A stretch of DNA of 64,000 nucleotides from Chlorops oryzae (lineage: Eukaryota; Arthropoda; Insecta; Diptera; Chloropidae). The notes beneath the pieces were generated by a model. That model was not told where the DNA came from. It saw only the letters and a list, made by a program, of their open reading frames with translations, and did not search any database. Made by a program: the position numbers and the translations under genes. This document shows positions 22,344 to 35,388 of this stretch, one piece after another; the first letter of the stretch is position 1; every line of letters begins with the position of its first letter. The stretch covers positions 115,299,624-115,363,623 of the forward strand of contig CM035807.1 of the NCBI GenBank assembly GCA_020466095.1, read 5' to 3'.

Positions 22344-23320
22344 ATGAGGCAATTAGAACCTTTTCAAATGCATCGTGACGCTGATGTCTTGGCACACGCG
22401 AATAGCGAACGGCTTTGGGCCTATTTATACAAATTTCACATTAATGAGAACTAATAGCAAGTCCAAAGAATTTTGGTGCATAGAACTACTTTTTTTTTTT
22501 TATTTGAAATTAGTTCTATTTACTTCTTTGCATCCAATGCATTTAGCAATGATCGAGGCAATTAGAAGCTTTTCAAATAGTATCGTGACGCTGAATGGGA
22601 ATCTTGGCACCATTCGAGTAGCGTAACGAGGCATGAAAGAGCCTGAGTTTATACAAATTTCACATTAAGTGAGGAACGTGAATAGCAAGGTCCAAGAATT
22701 GTTAAGATGCATAGAACTACATGTAAATTTTGGATTAGATGATAGGGATTTTTAATTTGAAATTAGTTAAATTTGACTTCAGTCGCATCCAAATGGCTAT
22801 GTTATGCAACAGTGAATCGGGAGCAATGAAGCTGGGTTCAATAGTATAAATCGGATAAAGTGCATTGATAGTTGGATAAGAATGGAAACCATTCGAGTAG
22901 GTAACGAGAGCGCATGAAAGAGCTGAGAAAAATAACAAAAAAGGGGGGAGGGCGGTGGTGTAGGATAGAGTAGAATTGAGTCTAAGAAATGAGAATACAG
23001 TAGGATAAAATTGGATAAAGAATGATCAAAAGGGATTTAACATGGATTAAATTGGATAAAAATGACTTCAGTCGAAGAAAAATGGGCTATGATTCGAACA
23101 GATGAGATAAAAATTAACGAAATGGGTTCAAATAGAATAAATCGGATAAAAGTGCGTTTGGATAAGTTGGGATAAAAGTGGATAAATTCGGATAAATTTG
23201 GATAAGTTCGGATAAATTCGGATAAAATTGAATAAAAATAGATAGAATGGGCTGTATTCGGATAAGTTGGTATAATTTGGGATAAAATGAGTTAAAATAG
23301 GATAAAAGCGGATAAAACTA
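22344..23320. repeat. Decaying tandem repeat of about 212 bp merging into GGATAAA repeats
   Basis: Blocks starting 'gaggcaattagaa..ttttcaaat' at 22344 and 22556 are followed by 'cattcgagtag..taacgag', 'catgaaagagc' and 'ttcacattaa'. Diverged third and fourth copies run to about 23150. From about 22840 the word 'ggataaa' becomes frequent, and 23150-23320 is a loose array of 'ggataaattc' of 10-12 bp. Confidence 0.75.
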
Positions 23321-25860
23321 CATTATGCCCGTTTAAGTTATATTGTCATCCCTATTATTTAAGTAAAAAAAAAACAAAAATTCAAAGAATATCGCATTAT
23401 AATTCGATAGAAATTAAGACAAAATAAGATCGATCATGAAAATTCCCGTCAGCCACAAACGATCGGCCACTGCCGTCACTGTGAGCGCAAGTGGACCTCT
23501 CCCACACCGTTTTCTGAGCCGTGGGGCTATCGTCTATGGGTGTTGGAAGTATTTTTGATGTTAACTGGCCTTTCCGCACTATAGGCCTTATTAATAGATA
23601 CGCCTTATTTGTATCAAAAACCTTCGATACAAAAATTTTTGACTTAAAGAAATTACCTTCAGCTCTGTGCTTGGCTTTTAAAAAGCTTTTCATTGATATG
23701 TAGGTAAAAATTTTCGTCACCACGAAATTCATTGAAATTTTCTAATTGACATTTCGTCTCACACACACACGCACACATACATGTATGATATGTGTGTGTA
23801 CGCTCGGGAAAATTTGCCCTCTTACGGCATTGCACTTGCATTCGCATCGCCATTTGGCACACAATTAGAAAAGCAATAATGGTAAATTACCACAAAATAG
23901 TATAATAACGCAGCCACATAATAAATTCAAACGCAACACCCACAATAAGCGCTCTAAAAACAATTTATAATTAATTGCGTTCGCAATTATGCCGAATACA
24001 CCGCACGGCATCGATGCCTTCAGCCCGACGGACGAGCAATAAAATACCGACGACAATGTATTTTACGGAATACAACAACAGAATACAATAACTTTTGCTA
24101 CGTAGCTACGCGTAGCAACAACAACAACAGCAACAACAAAACCGCAATACAACAATAACAATAAAACACGCCAATGTTCGTGGCAACAAAAATACTAATT
24201 AAATAATGAAAAGGATAAAAGAGAGACACTCGTATCGATGTTGTGCATCCATACATTTCGGATACGTACGAGTCCATTCGCTCCTCGATGGGATCGCTTA
24301 ATAGGTTTGCATGTGTGCGGTCGGCTAAGAGCCGCGGTTAAATTGAATCTATTAGAACTAAATTTGACAAAAGCAACAAATATACAAAAATATAAATTCA
24401 TTTCCATTGCTTTTCGAGATTATTCTCCAAAGCACAGTTTGGGGCTTGGGGTCTTGCTGGCGTACATGTGTCCTTGTCCAATTATGTGGATCCTTGATTT
24501 TGTGGAACAGCAGCTGAAGGGGATCAGTGGCGTGTCCAGAGAAAGAGTGCTTTGATAGTGTTTATATTTTCCACAGTGGTGTATTGAACAATTATAAAAC
24601 ATTGACCCAAAAAAATTAAGGGTGTGGGGGGGGGGGGGGTGTGGTTGGGCTTGAGGAAGTTTAGAAAGTTATGGACCAAAACCAAAAAAATCCGAAAAAT
24701 TCATGGCGTCCGATTTGGATGAAAATTTATACATGGAATAAGTGAAAAATTCTAAGTATCTAACACTAAATTTTTTTCAACAACCTGGTCCTTTTTGGAC
24801 CAGTTTGGAACTAGATCCAAACAAGACTAGTTGTAATCCGATTCTTGAAAAAATGACCCCTGAGATGTGGAATTTCAAAAACACCCTCGAACTGGCTGTT
24901 AAAAGGTCCTAAGCAAAATTTTCCCACCGATTTTTGGTTTTTTTTTTTTTTTAATACCGCAGGGGTTACGAGTATGGTGCACCCACGGACCCTAGGCAAA
25001 ACATCACTAACTATGTGGTTGATCGGGTATTGGATCAAAATAATTAAACATAGTGCAGCTTTGGTCAGGAGCCCCAAGGCTGATAAGGTAATGTCTGATC
25101 TTTAGGAGGTCTCTTTTTCAATACCTTTATAAAAGATAAAAATGTAATCGAGTTTGATTCTTCAAGGTAGGTGTCGATTGGAGCCAAGACAACCCAATTA
25201 TTATTTTGAAGAAAAAAGGCTTAGAACTTTTTAATCCTCTAACTATAAGGGTAATAATGAGTCCTAATCATTTCTATTAAAAAAACCAATAAATTCTCTT
25301 TGTTGGGGGAACTTACTTAACTATCAAGCATCTAGAGATGAATTTGAAACTTAGTGGGATTTTACCATGCGGGCCTCAAAGAGGAAATAAATAAAGAGGA
25401 TTGTCTTGAATTAATATTATTGATTTATATCGAATGTTCTTTAAACCAGTTTCAGAAGTTTAAAGAAATTGATCAATTAACCTCTATATTATAGCTCCTT
25501 TCCACCCACTGTCCTTAGACTTGTGAGGATCTTGGTCAAATTATTCAATTCGATTTAAATTCTTCGAGGGAGAATTATGACAAGGATTATCATTTATAAA
25601 TTAAATGTTGGTCCGTAGAGAGAATCCGTAGGGATTTTTCTTCTAGACCCCTGTTATAATAAACACTCATACGAAGTAAAATTCCCGGGGCCCTGAAAAA
25701 CTCCCGGCAGTGCAAGTTAAAAGAAAAGGCCATCAGTTTGCTTTTAAAAAAATTCTCTGGACCTTTTTTCAAACGTTCCTCTTCACGCAGGCCCCTTTTT
25801 TTTAAGAGACTGTTTAAAAAGGACCACAAACTGTGTTCGTAATGTGTCTCTCAGCCATGC
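23321..25860. other. Non-coding DNA with small repeats
   Basis: Contains a (CA)-rich run near 23761, a copy of the 17755-type repeat at 24705-24850 and a run of 13 G at about 24627-24639. The region 23870-24170 is unique and relatively balanced in base composition. Several 60-110-codon open frames occur, none with recognisable features. No gene is supported. Confidence 0.4.
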
Positions 25861-25866
25861 ATCAAT

Positions 25867-26285
25867 ATTCTTCTTCTTCTCCGTCTTCTTCTCCGTCTTC
25901 TTCTCCGTCTTCTTCTCCGTCTTCTTCTCCGTCTTCTTCTCCGTATTCTTCTCCTTCTTCTCCTCCTTCTTCTTCTCCTTCTTCTTCTCCTTCTTCTTCT
26001 CCTTCTTCTTCTCCTTCTTCTTCTCCTTCTTCTTCTCCTTTTTCTTCTCTTTCTTCTTCTCCTCCTTCTTCTCCTTCTTCTTCTCTCTTCTTCTTCTCCT
26101 TCTTCTTCTCCTTCTTCTTCTCCTTCTTCTTCTCCTTCTTCTTCTCCTTCTTCTTCTCCTTCTTCTTCTCCTTCTTCTTCTCCTTCTTCTTCTCCTTCCT
26201 CTTCTCCTTCTGCTTCTCCTTTTGATTCTTCTTTTCCTTTTGATTCTTCTTTTCCTTCTTCTTCTTCTTCTCCTTCTCCTTCTTG
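25867..26285. repeat. TCTTCTCC polypyrimidine microsatellite
   Basis: The array begins as 'tcttcttctccg' units and becomes 'tccttcttct' units. From 25946 to 26211 every base on the plus strand is C or T (266 bp). The long open frames in all directions follow from the lack of A/G-containing stops and are not genes. Confidence 0.97.
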
Positions 26286-28470
26286 CGTATTCAAGTGACC
26301 CGGCCTATTCCAGGGTCCGCCATTTTATTCTGTCGGTCGCATCATCTAGGTCCCATTTGATTGTGTCCATCTAACGTTGTTTCGGACCCTTGCAATTCTC
26401 TGAATATCCTGCCTTTTGATTCCCCCATAACCGTTTTCAATAGTCTCAGTCTCAGTCATGCATCAATATTGAATGCATATTTAAGGATCACCTAAAGGAC
26501 TCTCAAAACTGTCCATTCGTTCCGGTCCAGACATTTTTTTCGCCCCCCAAATAATTTCCCTAAACAAGAAGATGTTCCCAAATTGGCCAGATCAATTTCC
26601 CATCGTAGCTCTGCTAATTGAACTCTCGTCCATTTTGTTATTCATTGGCGGCCATTTTGGGGGTGGGGAAAAAAGCCACATGAGCATAAAATTGAAGGCA
26701 ATTTTTCAAAATTTCGAAATATTTGATTGCATTTCTGTGAAAGCCAAGTTTCCGCATCGATTGGAAGCGGCAATTTTTCATGTTCATTCTCGGGAACGAT
26801 TGCTTCGAGTCCATTTTGTGTGCAGCCACCAGCCAGGAGCGACACGCATTTCTGGCCGCCGCCGCCGCCGCCGCTGTGCAATAATACAATAACAGAAACC
26901 AAAACACTTGGATATAAAAATAAAATAAATTGAAATGCAAAAAAAATCAAAATAAAAATAAAAATAAAATGCCAAATAAAATTCTAATTGAAAAGGCAAC
27001 CCGAAATGGTTGAGAAAAAACTTTTTCAATTAAAATGCAAACAAAAGTGCTGAAGCCGCTGCGCGGACGCAACGCAGAGAGGCGCGGAAAATAGATAGCA
27101 GGGCTTTGCTGCCATAGCCAGGCCTGGCCATTGTCACAAATGGAATTCATTGCCGGCGCCTGCGAAAAGGAGTGAATAGTTGCGGCCGACAATAGTGTCG
27201 GCAGCAGGAATAATTGTGGCTAGTGTAGTGGAGCAGATAAATCAAAACGAAATGTCGACCAGCATTGGATTAGTCGTCGCTCGCAATGCAACGAAGGGCG
27301 AGGAACCGAGGACGAAAGAGAGCAAGACATTACGAGGAGAAAGAGAGAGAGATGGGGGGCTCCCAAAACGGGGGAAATGAAAGGCCATTTGTTTCGTAAG
27401 TAAGTTGAAGAAATTAAATCACAAAATGTGGAATTACGTTTTAAAAGCAAAAAAAAAACCTCCCCCGTGCATTTGTGAAAAGGGGGAAACGAGGAAATCG
27501 GAGCGCGGAGCGCGTCAAACAGAAAAGAGGAAAACTTTCCGAAAAGGGCCTGGTGCGCAAGATTGATATCTAAATTACCTCAACGGGCTGGCTTGAATTT
27601 GAAGCAATCCTTGCTTTCCTTATTCATTCATTGCCTCGGCCTTTATCCAGACCATCTATCCTCCGATTGCCTGCCATCGTCATCGTTCCTTTGTATGATT
27701 GACCCATTCGGCCTTCGGCCACATGAAAATGGCAAGCGCTTTAAATAGCAGCACGGCAATGGGGGAAATTAAGTTTTAAATGAGTTACGCCCCCCCGCAC
27801 TCTTTGGCACTCAGTACTCCCACTTCCTTCGTTTTCTGCTCCAATTTAAATCGAATTTCAGATATTGAAATGATTTCCGAGCTACATTTGTTCTGACGCT
27901 CTTCGAAAATGAAATTGAAATTGTTACCTTAGATTACGCTGCAGTCTTTCGAGAATTGTTTCGTGGCAAGGCGAGCAAGGCGCGGCAGATGGGTCAGGTA
28001 TGGACGTGTGATGTTTAAGTCGGTCGGAAGCAATTTCATTTATCTCTGAATAATCACGACAAAGGTACTCAAAGAAGGCTGGCTGTATTATTTGCTACCC
28101 GAATTGCTTAAGTTGAATGCGGCTTTTTGCCTTTTCCCCTTGATTGCTGTGCAAAAAGAAAATTGCAGCCATTTTCCAACTGGCTTGGTATGAATCGAAA
28201 TGAAAAATGATTTTTTCGCCAAAAAAAAATTTTTTTTTAAATTAAAATTTTGAGGTTCTAATGAAATTCTGATGCACATAGTTTTGATTTTGATTTACTG
28301 TTTTAATTTTCTGTTGAAAATAAGAGAGAAACCTTAAGAATTAACGTGGGTGGGTGGGCTAATATCTTTTTCTTCATTTAGATCTGTCTTTCTTGTCTTG
28401 TTTCAACGTCAAGATTTGTGGTTCTTTTTTACAAGAAAAAAAGGAAATAACAAATACTTTCTGTAATGTA
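26286..28470. other. Unique non-coding DNA
   Basis: Little repetitive sequence is seen here. About 26560-27200 and 27540-28080 are less A+T-rich than the surroundings, with words such as 'gccgccgccgccgccgctg'; they may be regulatory DNA. No open frame has protein-like features. Confidence 0.4.
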
Positions 28471-29248
28471 CACTGAGCGAAATTTACTATGATTTTTTAA
28501 AAAGGGCGCATTTTTATTCACAGTCCTTTTGATTTTCGAGCAGAACAAAAATTTCAAAAGAAAAATGGTTGAGTCAACACACATCTTTGGTTGATTTAAA
28601 AGGAAATATGTTTAATTACATTTATTTTCGTTCGGTATAATTCTCATTTGGTTTATAAAATTAAATACATTTCTCTACGGTCGGTATAATTCTCATTTGG
28701 TTTATAAAAATAATAACATTTCTTTACGTTCGGTATAATTCTCATTTGTTTTAAAAAATAATTACATTTCTTTACGTTCGGTATAATTCTCATTTGGTTT
28801 ATAAAGTAGGACATAAAATATTTTTTCATCTTAGAACTTTTTAAGCATTGCGAAATCAGTCCCACGACGACGGAGTGACAAAATCGGATGAAGTCCATCC
28901 GATGGCTATTTTTTGGGGTTATGTTCAGCAGAGGGCTCTGTGGCCAATTTGCTTTGAACGTTAATTAAATTTGTTTTAACAGTTCTTCTTTTATGGGTTT
29001 ATTAAAGGAAATTTTTTTCTTATTTTAAAAATTATCCTGTTATTTCAAATATGTCCATGGTTAGTTCAACAATATCCATTTTTGAAAATTGTCATTTCAA
29101 TTCAACTTGAAATATGGTTGATTCAAAAGGAAAATTTTTATTTTTTCCAACAAGAAAAATTTTTAAATTAAAAATATTCCTTATTGAAGCCTTTTTGTAT
29201 TTTTTTCCTTTTGATTTAACAGTTTTCTGGTTGATTTTTTTCTCTGTG
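28471..29248. mobile_element. TA-flanked element with CACTGAGCGAAA / CACAGAGAAAA ends
   Basis: Left end TA-CACTGAGCGAAAT and right end, read inward, TA-CACAGAGAAAAAAATC. It belongs to the CACNGAGA-type group together with 29497, 32939, 54222 and 63705. It encloses the tandem repeat at 28614-28806. No coding capacity is seen. Confidence 0.55.
28614..28806. repeat. Tandem repeat, four units of about 55 bp
   Basis: The word 'cggtataattctcatttggt' occurs at about 28633, 28681, 28731 (one base changed) and 28780, with 'aatacatttctttacgtt' in between. Confidence 0.9.
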
Positions 29249-29344
29249 TATTTCCCCAAAGGATTTGGCCTCATTAAAATCTACAGTGAGTTTTTAAAAA
29301 GGCATTTTTGACATAGGTAATTAACACCTGAAGCAGGAGGAGGT

Positions 29345-29445
29345 GGTAAATGAAGATCTCTAAAGGCTTCGTAGGTGACAACAGGAAATAGCGCATGTCC
29401 TGCTGCTGCATAAACCCGCGTGTCTCTGGGGGCAAGGATAGCACT
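29345..29445 (+). mobile_element. Second LINE ORF2 tail relic
   Basis: Words 'gaagatctct', 'cgtaggt', 'acaggaaatagcgcatgtcc', 'tgctgctgc' and 'gggcaag' appear in the same order as in 10270-10390 ('gaagatctct', 'tgtaggt', 'caagaaacagcg', 'catgtcctgctgcg', 'gggcaag'). The frame is broken. Confidence 0.5.
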
Positions 29446-29496
29446 ATTTTACACCACTCAAGTGCTTAAAAGAGATTTTCTCAGACCATTTTTCTA

Positions 29497-30273
29497 CACC
29501 GAGAGAAAAAGGTAGTTATATTAACTGAAAAAGCAGGTTAAAATAACCGAGTTCACCGTTAATTGTTAACTTATGTAAAGTAGCTGTCAATTCAACAGTA
29601 CAAACACAGCCAATAAGGATATAACTACCTGATGGTTGATATAACTGTCTCGCGGTTAAATCAACTGTCACCAGCGACTGGGAAAAAAAATTAATTTTTT
29701 GCTTTGACTTTTTTTTATCTTCTTTTATTAATATTTTTTTAATTAAATTATTATATTTATATATATATAATATATATATAATATATAATGCTCACTTGAG
29801 TTTATGGTTGCTCAAGTTTTGGGGAACGTGCTTAAGGAATTGTTTCACTCCCAAAATTTTTTGCTTGAAAATTAACCATTAAAAAAAAATTAAATAAATT
29901 AAAACCTTAAAAATTTAGGAGAAAATTTTTGTCTTCCAAAACAACTACACTCTGAACAAAAAAAAAAAAAACTGTAATAAAAAAAAAATTCAGAAAAATT
30001 CTCACCGCCAGCAGGGATAGAACCCCGAAGCTCACGACTGTCGAGTCACAGCTTAAACCACTGAGCTACCTAAACCTCCGGAGACGGTTGATCAGAATGC
30101 GAACTTATACGTCTAAGTGAACGAAAGCGAATTTGAACATAAAAAGTAACGGTTTTTCAACTGTTCATTTGACTGCCTTTTTCAGTGCATTTAACGCGGA
30201 ATACAGTTTATTTGACCACTCTTACTTTAAATGTTCTAAGTAGCTGATTTAACTGTTGTTATTTCTCTCGGTG
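29497..30273. mobile_element. TA-flanked element carrying a tRNA-like module
   Basis: Ends CACCGAGAGAAAAAGG and, read inward, CACCGAGAGAAATAACA, with TA on both sides (29495-29496 and 30274-30275). The interior carries many 'gttaac', 'cagtta' and 'gttaaa' words and, on the minus strand, a tRNA-like module (about 30000-30080). Inverted relatives are at 54222-55106 and, cut by the window end, 63705-64000. Confidence 0.8.
30000..30082 (-). other. tRNA-like Pol III module 1, copy a
   Basis: On the minus strand TAGCTCAGTGG fits box A (TRGYNNARNNG) and GGTTCTATCCC is close to box B (GGTTCGANTCC), at the spacing expected for a tRNA of about 75 nt. The acceptor ends do not pair, so it is not a functional tRNA gene; it looks like a tRNA-derived promoter inside a transposon. 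Confidence 0.65.
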
Positions 30274-30275
30274 TA

Positions 30276-32936
30276 TAGGAAACAGTAAGAGAGGGATTTG
30301 TTTAAATATCCGAGAGAAAAGTGCTATGAAAATACTGACAACACGGTTTACAACATTTTTTTCTTATACACTTTGGTTATTGATTATTATGCTTAGACTC
30401 CTTCGCTTAGAAAATTATAGCTTTGCCATTTATCCATAGATTTTGAAAACTAACATCTGATTTTTTTGGTTGAAGTAGCGACTTCAAATAAAAAATGCAA
30501 ACTATTTTCATTGCAATTGATTTTTTGGATGCCGATGAAAGAAAAATATGATGAATTTTTTTTTCTCTAAAATTATGTTTTTTTTTGTAGGTTTTAAAGT
30601 CCACAGAATCTTATTTTATTGACCGATCTAAAAACTATGTTGAAAAGAGTTTTAGAAGGGTCGATTAACCTTGATTTAAGCGGTTATTTGTTCAAATCGG
30701 ATAATGCGTTGCTGAGTTCTGATCAAAAACGTTTCAACACACCCAACAAAAAAAAATGGTTTTTCTATTAAACTGAATAAAAAAAAACGCTTCGATAAAA
30801 CTTTTTTAATACTTTTTTCATAGTCCAATAGAAAATCGCTTTTTAATGTTCAGAAGAAAAACAAAATTAATGATTTGTAAACTATTTTAATAGGTCCCCA
30901 AGCATATTAGCCCGTTAAGTGTCGTGGAAATAGTTACTGAGGCAGTCTTGACCTAATCTAAGGGAAGTTGCGCTGCAGAAAAAATCATTTAGCAATAAAA
31001 ATATTCCTGTCTGAAAAAAAAACCCCCGAAGAAAAATACCATTTATTATTAATTACTATCGCATTTATTCTTAGCCATGACCATGGACTCTATTTTGATA
31101 GCCAGCGTTCGCAGAGTATATCAGAGTAGAGATGGTCGTAATTTATTTATTCACTAATTGCATTCACTTGTATTTCCTTGACAAGGTTAATGGAATAATT
31201 CCATAGGCATGACTTCATTCAGGTATCGTTTGAAGCTGTCCTTCATTTTCATGTGATATCCTGCATAAAATTTCAGTTTTCTATGGAAATTTCTCCGTCC
31301 ATAGATATTTTTCTGAGAAATTCTATTGCAGTCTAATTGAATTCTATTGAATGAGCTTTTACATTAAGGATTTCCTTCAAAAAAACATGTTACAGTAACT
31401 TCTCATAAATGGATGTTTCGAAGTAATGGCCGTTATCGATTTTCGGAGATTTTTTTCAATAAAAATCCACCCTTAACCATTTCAATGATCAAAAAAGGAA
31501 TTGAAATTAATATGAATGAATCTTGGGGGATTACCCCTAATGCGAACACCTTCGGAGAACATTGGGTTAGTGAAAAAACGAAAACAAAAACGCTCTAAAT
31601 TCTCTATAGCTCTCAAGGATAAAAACATACCGGATGAGTCAAAGCTGTCTATGATGTCTTTTCTAGAAAACCGAGGTACATTGGATCCTTTGCGCTAATA
31701 CACATCCCTTCAAACGAAACAAAGCATTTTAAATACAAAGTAATTATTTGGCGTACAGAAATCGGGCTTGTTTCGTTTTGTTTTGCTTTGAAAAATCTGG
31801 TCTGATTTCAGCACATTCAGGACATTCACTCAATTCTGGCTTATATTGACTTAGGCTGTTACTATATATATGACCATTGATTTATTCTGGTTTAGAGTAT
31901 TGAATTTCGGGCAGCTTTGAGTAGTTGAGTAAAATGTATGACAATTAAGAGCAGGTCGTTGGTCACCTTCGTAGATTGAGGTCCTTCCTGTCACCTTCTA
32001 TTGATCTGAATTTATCATAGCGCGAAGGCTGTCTCTGGAAAACCTTTCATATATGATTTCCTCAATCTTATGCTCATTCGAGGACACTTACGATAAACTT
32101 CAAGATTTTTTTTCTGTTCAAATACCTGTGGTAATTGTAACTTATTGCACTGGTTAAATAATTGATGGCAGCTTTTTACGAATAAAAAATGAAATTGTTT
32201 TTCCGAAACTTTAAACCATTTGCATACATTCATACATTCATACATACATACAAACAATGTGATACAAAAAAACAGAAGAAATTAAAACTTTGCCCTCTCC
32301 TTGATACAATAAAAATAAAGTGCTTAAATGTCGATGACGCTCACCGGCAATTGTAGGGAAATTACATATTTGCATTCGCTTGGTAGTTGTGCTCCCCTTT
32401 TTCAATGGAGAGGACACCACAAGTCATTCGGATGCGATGAACGGTTTGATTTAAGCCAAACTGATGGCATCATGTACACCGTAAGCAAATACGTCGGTAG
32501 ACTATAGAAGGGGAAAACATTTACTTGAATTGCATTGCCATCATCTCCATTCGAACTAACAGTGGAAGGGCAATAAAGCTGAGCATTAAGATGGGATAAA
32601 AAAGAGATCAGTCGGAGGAGTTCAATTAAAACACAATTTCCATTTGTAACGGAGAGCAGTTCGTACACAGGGTAGGTACATGCGATGTGACGACAAAACG
32701 TCCATTGGCCCGAAAGATGTCAATGGAACCAAGTAGGATGAATCCTTATATTGCAATAACAACAAAACCGAGTCAAAATAAAATAAATTGAAATGAAATG
32801 AAATGAAAAAAGAAAGAATTATTGCATAACGCTTGCCAATATGTACGGATTTTGTTTACTCTTGAAGCGAGCTCCGGGAATCGTCCTTCACTGCTAGTTG
32901 AAAGGCACTCTAAGCCATTTTCATACTACACAGTAA
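30276..32936. other. Non-coding DNA
   Basis: No repeats with clear ends and no exons were recognised. A (CATA)n-like run is near 32225-32250. Confidence 0.4.
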
Positions 32937-32938
32937 AA

Positions 32939-34023
32939 CTGGCTACGAAAAATTCCAATTAATGGCGTTTTTTAAACTCGATTCATCGGTTTTTTAATTG
33001 TCCCAATTAAAAATTTCAAAGAAATCACGAAATTCGGGAAAAGTTCTTAAAATTAAATTTTGAACAAAAGAATTAACACTTAACAAAACATTTGATTGAA
33101 ATTATTTTTATATTGAACACCGAAGGTATTAAAACTTGACCAAACTTTTGTTTGAAATTTTTGAAATATTTTTCTAAAATTCTCATTAGCTTTATGCGGA
33201 CTTGCATACAAGAAGAGACAAAATAATCAAAAATTAGCTCACATATTTTTATGATGTTATAATCAGTGCTCGGACTTGAAAATTTTTAAAGGTGGTAGAT
33301 TTTTAAAGAAAAAGTGGTAGATTTATATAAAAAGTGGTAGATTTAAAATTGTTTAAAATAGTAATAATCACATTTGATCATGTAGAAAATTGAGAAACTT
33401 ACAAGTTTTTAGGTATTTTCTCTTATTATAAAAAAAAATGTCAATATTTATTGGATGTCGTTAAGCGCCAATACTGCCATTCTTGACAACATTATTGACA
33501 ATAGGAAGCTGCCAACATATTTTTCAATAATACATAACATTGAACTACATTTTTTATGCTCTCAATTATTCGAAATGATCAATAAATAAATAAAACAAAT
33601 GCATAAATAAGTTAAAAAAAAGGGGGTAGATTTGGAACTAGCGAGGTAGAAGTGGTAGAAAGCGAAAATAGTGGTAGATCTACCACTAAAGTGGTAGAAG
33701 TCCGAGCACTGGTTATAATGTATAATTATCTTCCGTAAACTGACTTTGCAGACTCAAATTTTTATTACGGAATATGTAGATGAGGCATTTTTTCCTTTTT
33801 TATTTATTTAAAATAATTTGGTTGATTTTTTTTAATACCTTTGTTTGTTGATATTATAAATCGTTGTTTGAAAATGTTTATTGAGTGTTAATACTTCGAG
33901 TAATTGTCCCAATTAAACGCTTTGCTAATATAACAAAAAGTGTGTAAAAGGCTGAGTTTTAACAACGAATTTGTTATATTGATTCAAAAATTGTTTGTTT
34001 TTACGCACAAAATTCTTTCTGTG
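32939..34023. mobile_element. TA-flanked CACAG-ended element interrupted by a hAT-like insertion
   Basis: Left TA-CACAGTAAAACTGG and right, read inward, TA-CACAGAAAGAATTTTG. Only about 7-8 terminal bases match, so this call rests mainly on likeness to the other CACNGAGA-type elements. It is interrupted at 33264-33711. Confidence 0.4.
33264..33711. mobile_element. hAT-like element, 448 bp
   Basis: Ends CAGTGCTCGGACTT and, read inward, CAGTGCTCGGACTT are identical over 14 bp and are flanked by perfect 8-bp duplications GTTATAAT (33256-33263 and 33712-33719). Near both ends 'gtggtaga' is repeated many times. There is no transposase frame. This is a firm call by structure. Confidence 0.93.
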
Positions 34024-35388
34024 TATATTGCAGAGATGTACCAAAGGCGACCAAAAGGATTAAACTCTTTGTTCTTATATAATTGAATATAAAGAAAAAG
34101 GATTTGGTTTTTTTATTTTTTTTATTTTTTATATTATTTTTTTTATTTTTGAATAAATAAAAATATTTTCGTTGAAATAAATCATGGCTCAATGTTTTCT
34201 TAAATTTCGAGAATCGCTTTAGTGCTTAATGCTTTTGAAAATTTCTATCCGAAATACTTTTGTTTGATAGTAAATAATATGTTATTTATATGAAAGCCCC
34301 TCTGCAATTTCATTTTGAGAGAAGAAAAAAAGACGAAGAAAATTGAAGACGAGATAAATCTTTCGAATTGGAAGATTTCATACCTAATTCCATTGGCAAT
34401 AACTCACGATAGACAATGTCATGTTCAAGTATTATTATAACTAACAATTGAGCAGTTTACGAAGAGCTCATGTTTACAAAGAAAACAATGACAAAAAAAA
34501 AACAAAATAAATAAAAAGAATAATGGAAGAGAAATGATAAAATCGTTTATTGTCTGTGTTAAGTGCTTCAGACGTCGTGATTCCCAGAGTTTGTTCTTCG
34601 TGGATAATCCACTTCCGCAGACAAACGAACGATAATGATAGAAATCTGAATGGTGGCCTAAAAGTGTCGAAAGGCGAGTCCTTTTTTAGCGCGCTCAATT
34701 GTTGAAAACTTTCGATAAATAAATGAAGTTGGAAGGATTTCCTGTTTCTGCTTGTGCTCGCTCTTATGGAAGTTGTTCGAATCGGGTTATTTGCCTGGGC
34801 GAGGACATTCGATTGGGATTTTGAGTGTACCTAGTGGAAATAAGCCATGTTGAATATATTCTATTAATTTCTAAAAAGGGTCGAAGGATATTCTATATAA
34901 GAAAAGTTCACTATTAAGCGAATTCCCTTGCAGATTAAGAGAGATATAAAGAGGGTTCCCATTAAAAAAATTTAAGGCTAGCTAATCATTTGATTTAACA
35001 AAAAGTGATGTCCTTATATCTGAGATTTCCATAGGCACGTTGTTTCATTATCTTTGGTCAGAACATTTCTCTAAGTCTCATTAGATGAATTATGATTGAA
35101 AGTTATAGCCTCAAAAGGGACTTAAAAGCTTTGTTGATTTTTGGGAAAGGTTCCCCCGAAAAAACGTGGAATGTTAGGTTCCTATTACGTAGTGTCCTGG
35201 AAAATACCTTTTCAGGATAGCCTTTGTGAGAATTTGATATCTTAAAGACTAATTAAAATATGTAGAAAGATGAAACAAATGGCAGCCAATAGTTAATAAA
35301 ACATGGAATATATTTAGGCGACTCACAAAGTCGAAATATTTCAATGTTTAGAATTTGAACTTACTTTTAAGACTACGATTTGGATGAT
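34024..35388. other. Non-coding DNA
   Basis: A+T-rich, with a T/A-rich low-complexity run at about 34100-34160. No gene or structured repeat was seen. Confidence 0.4.

Noticed and set aside
23397..23732. Minus-strand open frame of 111 codons
   Set aside because: No recognisable domain, no splice context, and composition like the neighbouring non-coding DNA. It could be an old transposon fragment.
25833..26374. Open frames of Ser-Pro, Phe-Phe-Ser, Leu or Glu/Arg repeats
   Set aside because: Translation of the polypyrimidine microsatellite in different frames.
30000..30082. Functional tRNA gene
   Set aside because: Box A and B are present, but the acceptor stem does not pair and the copies lie inside transposons.
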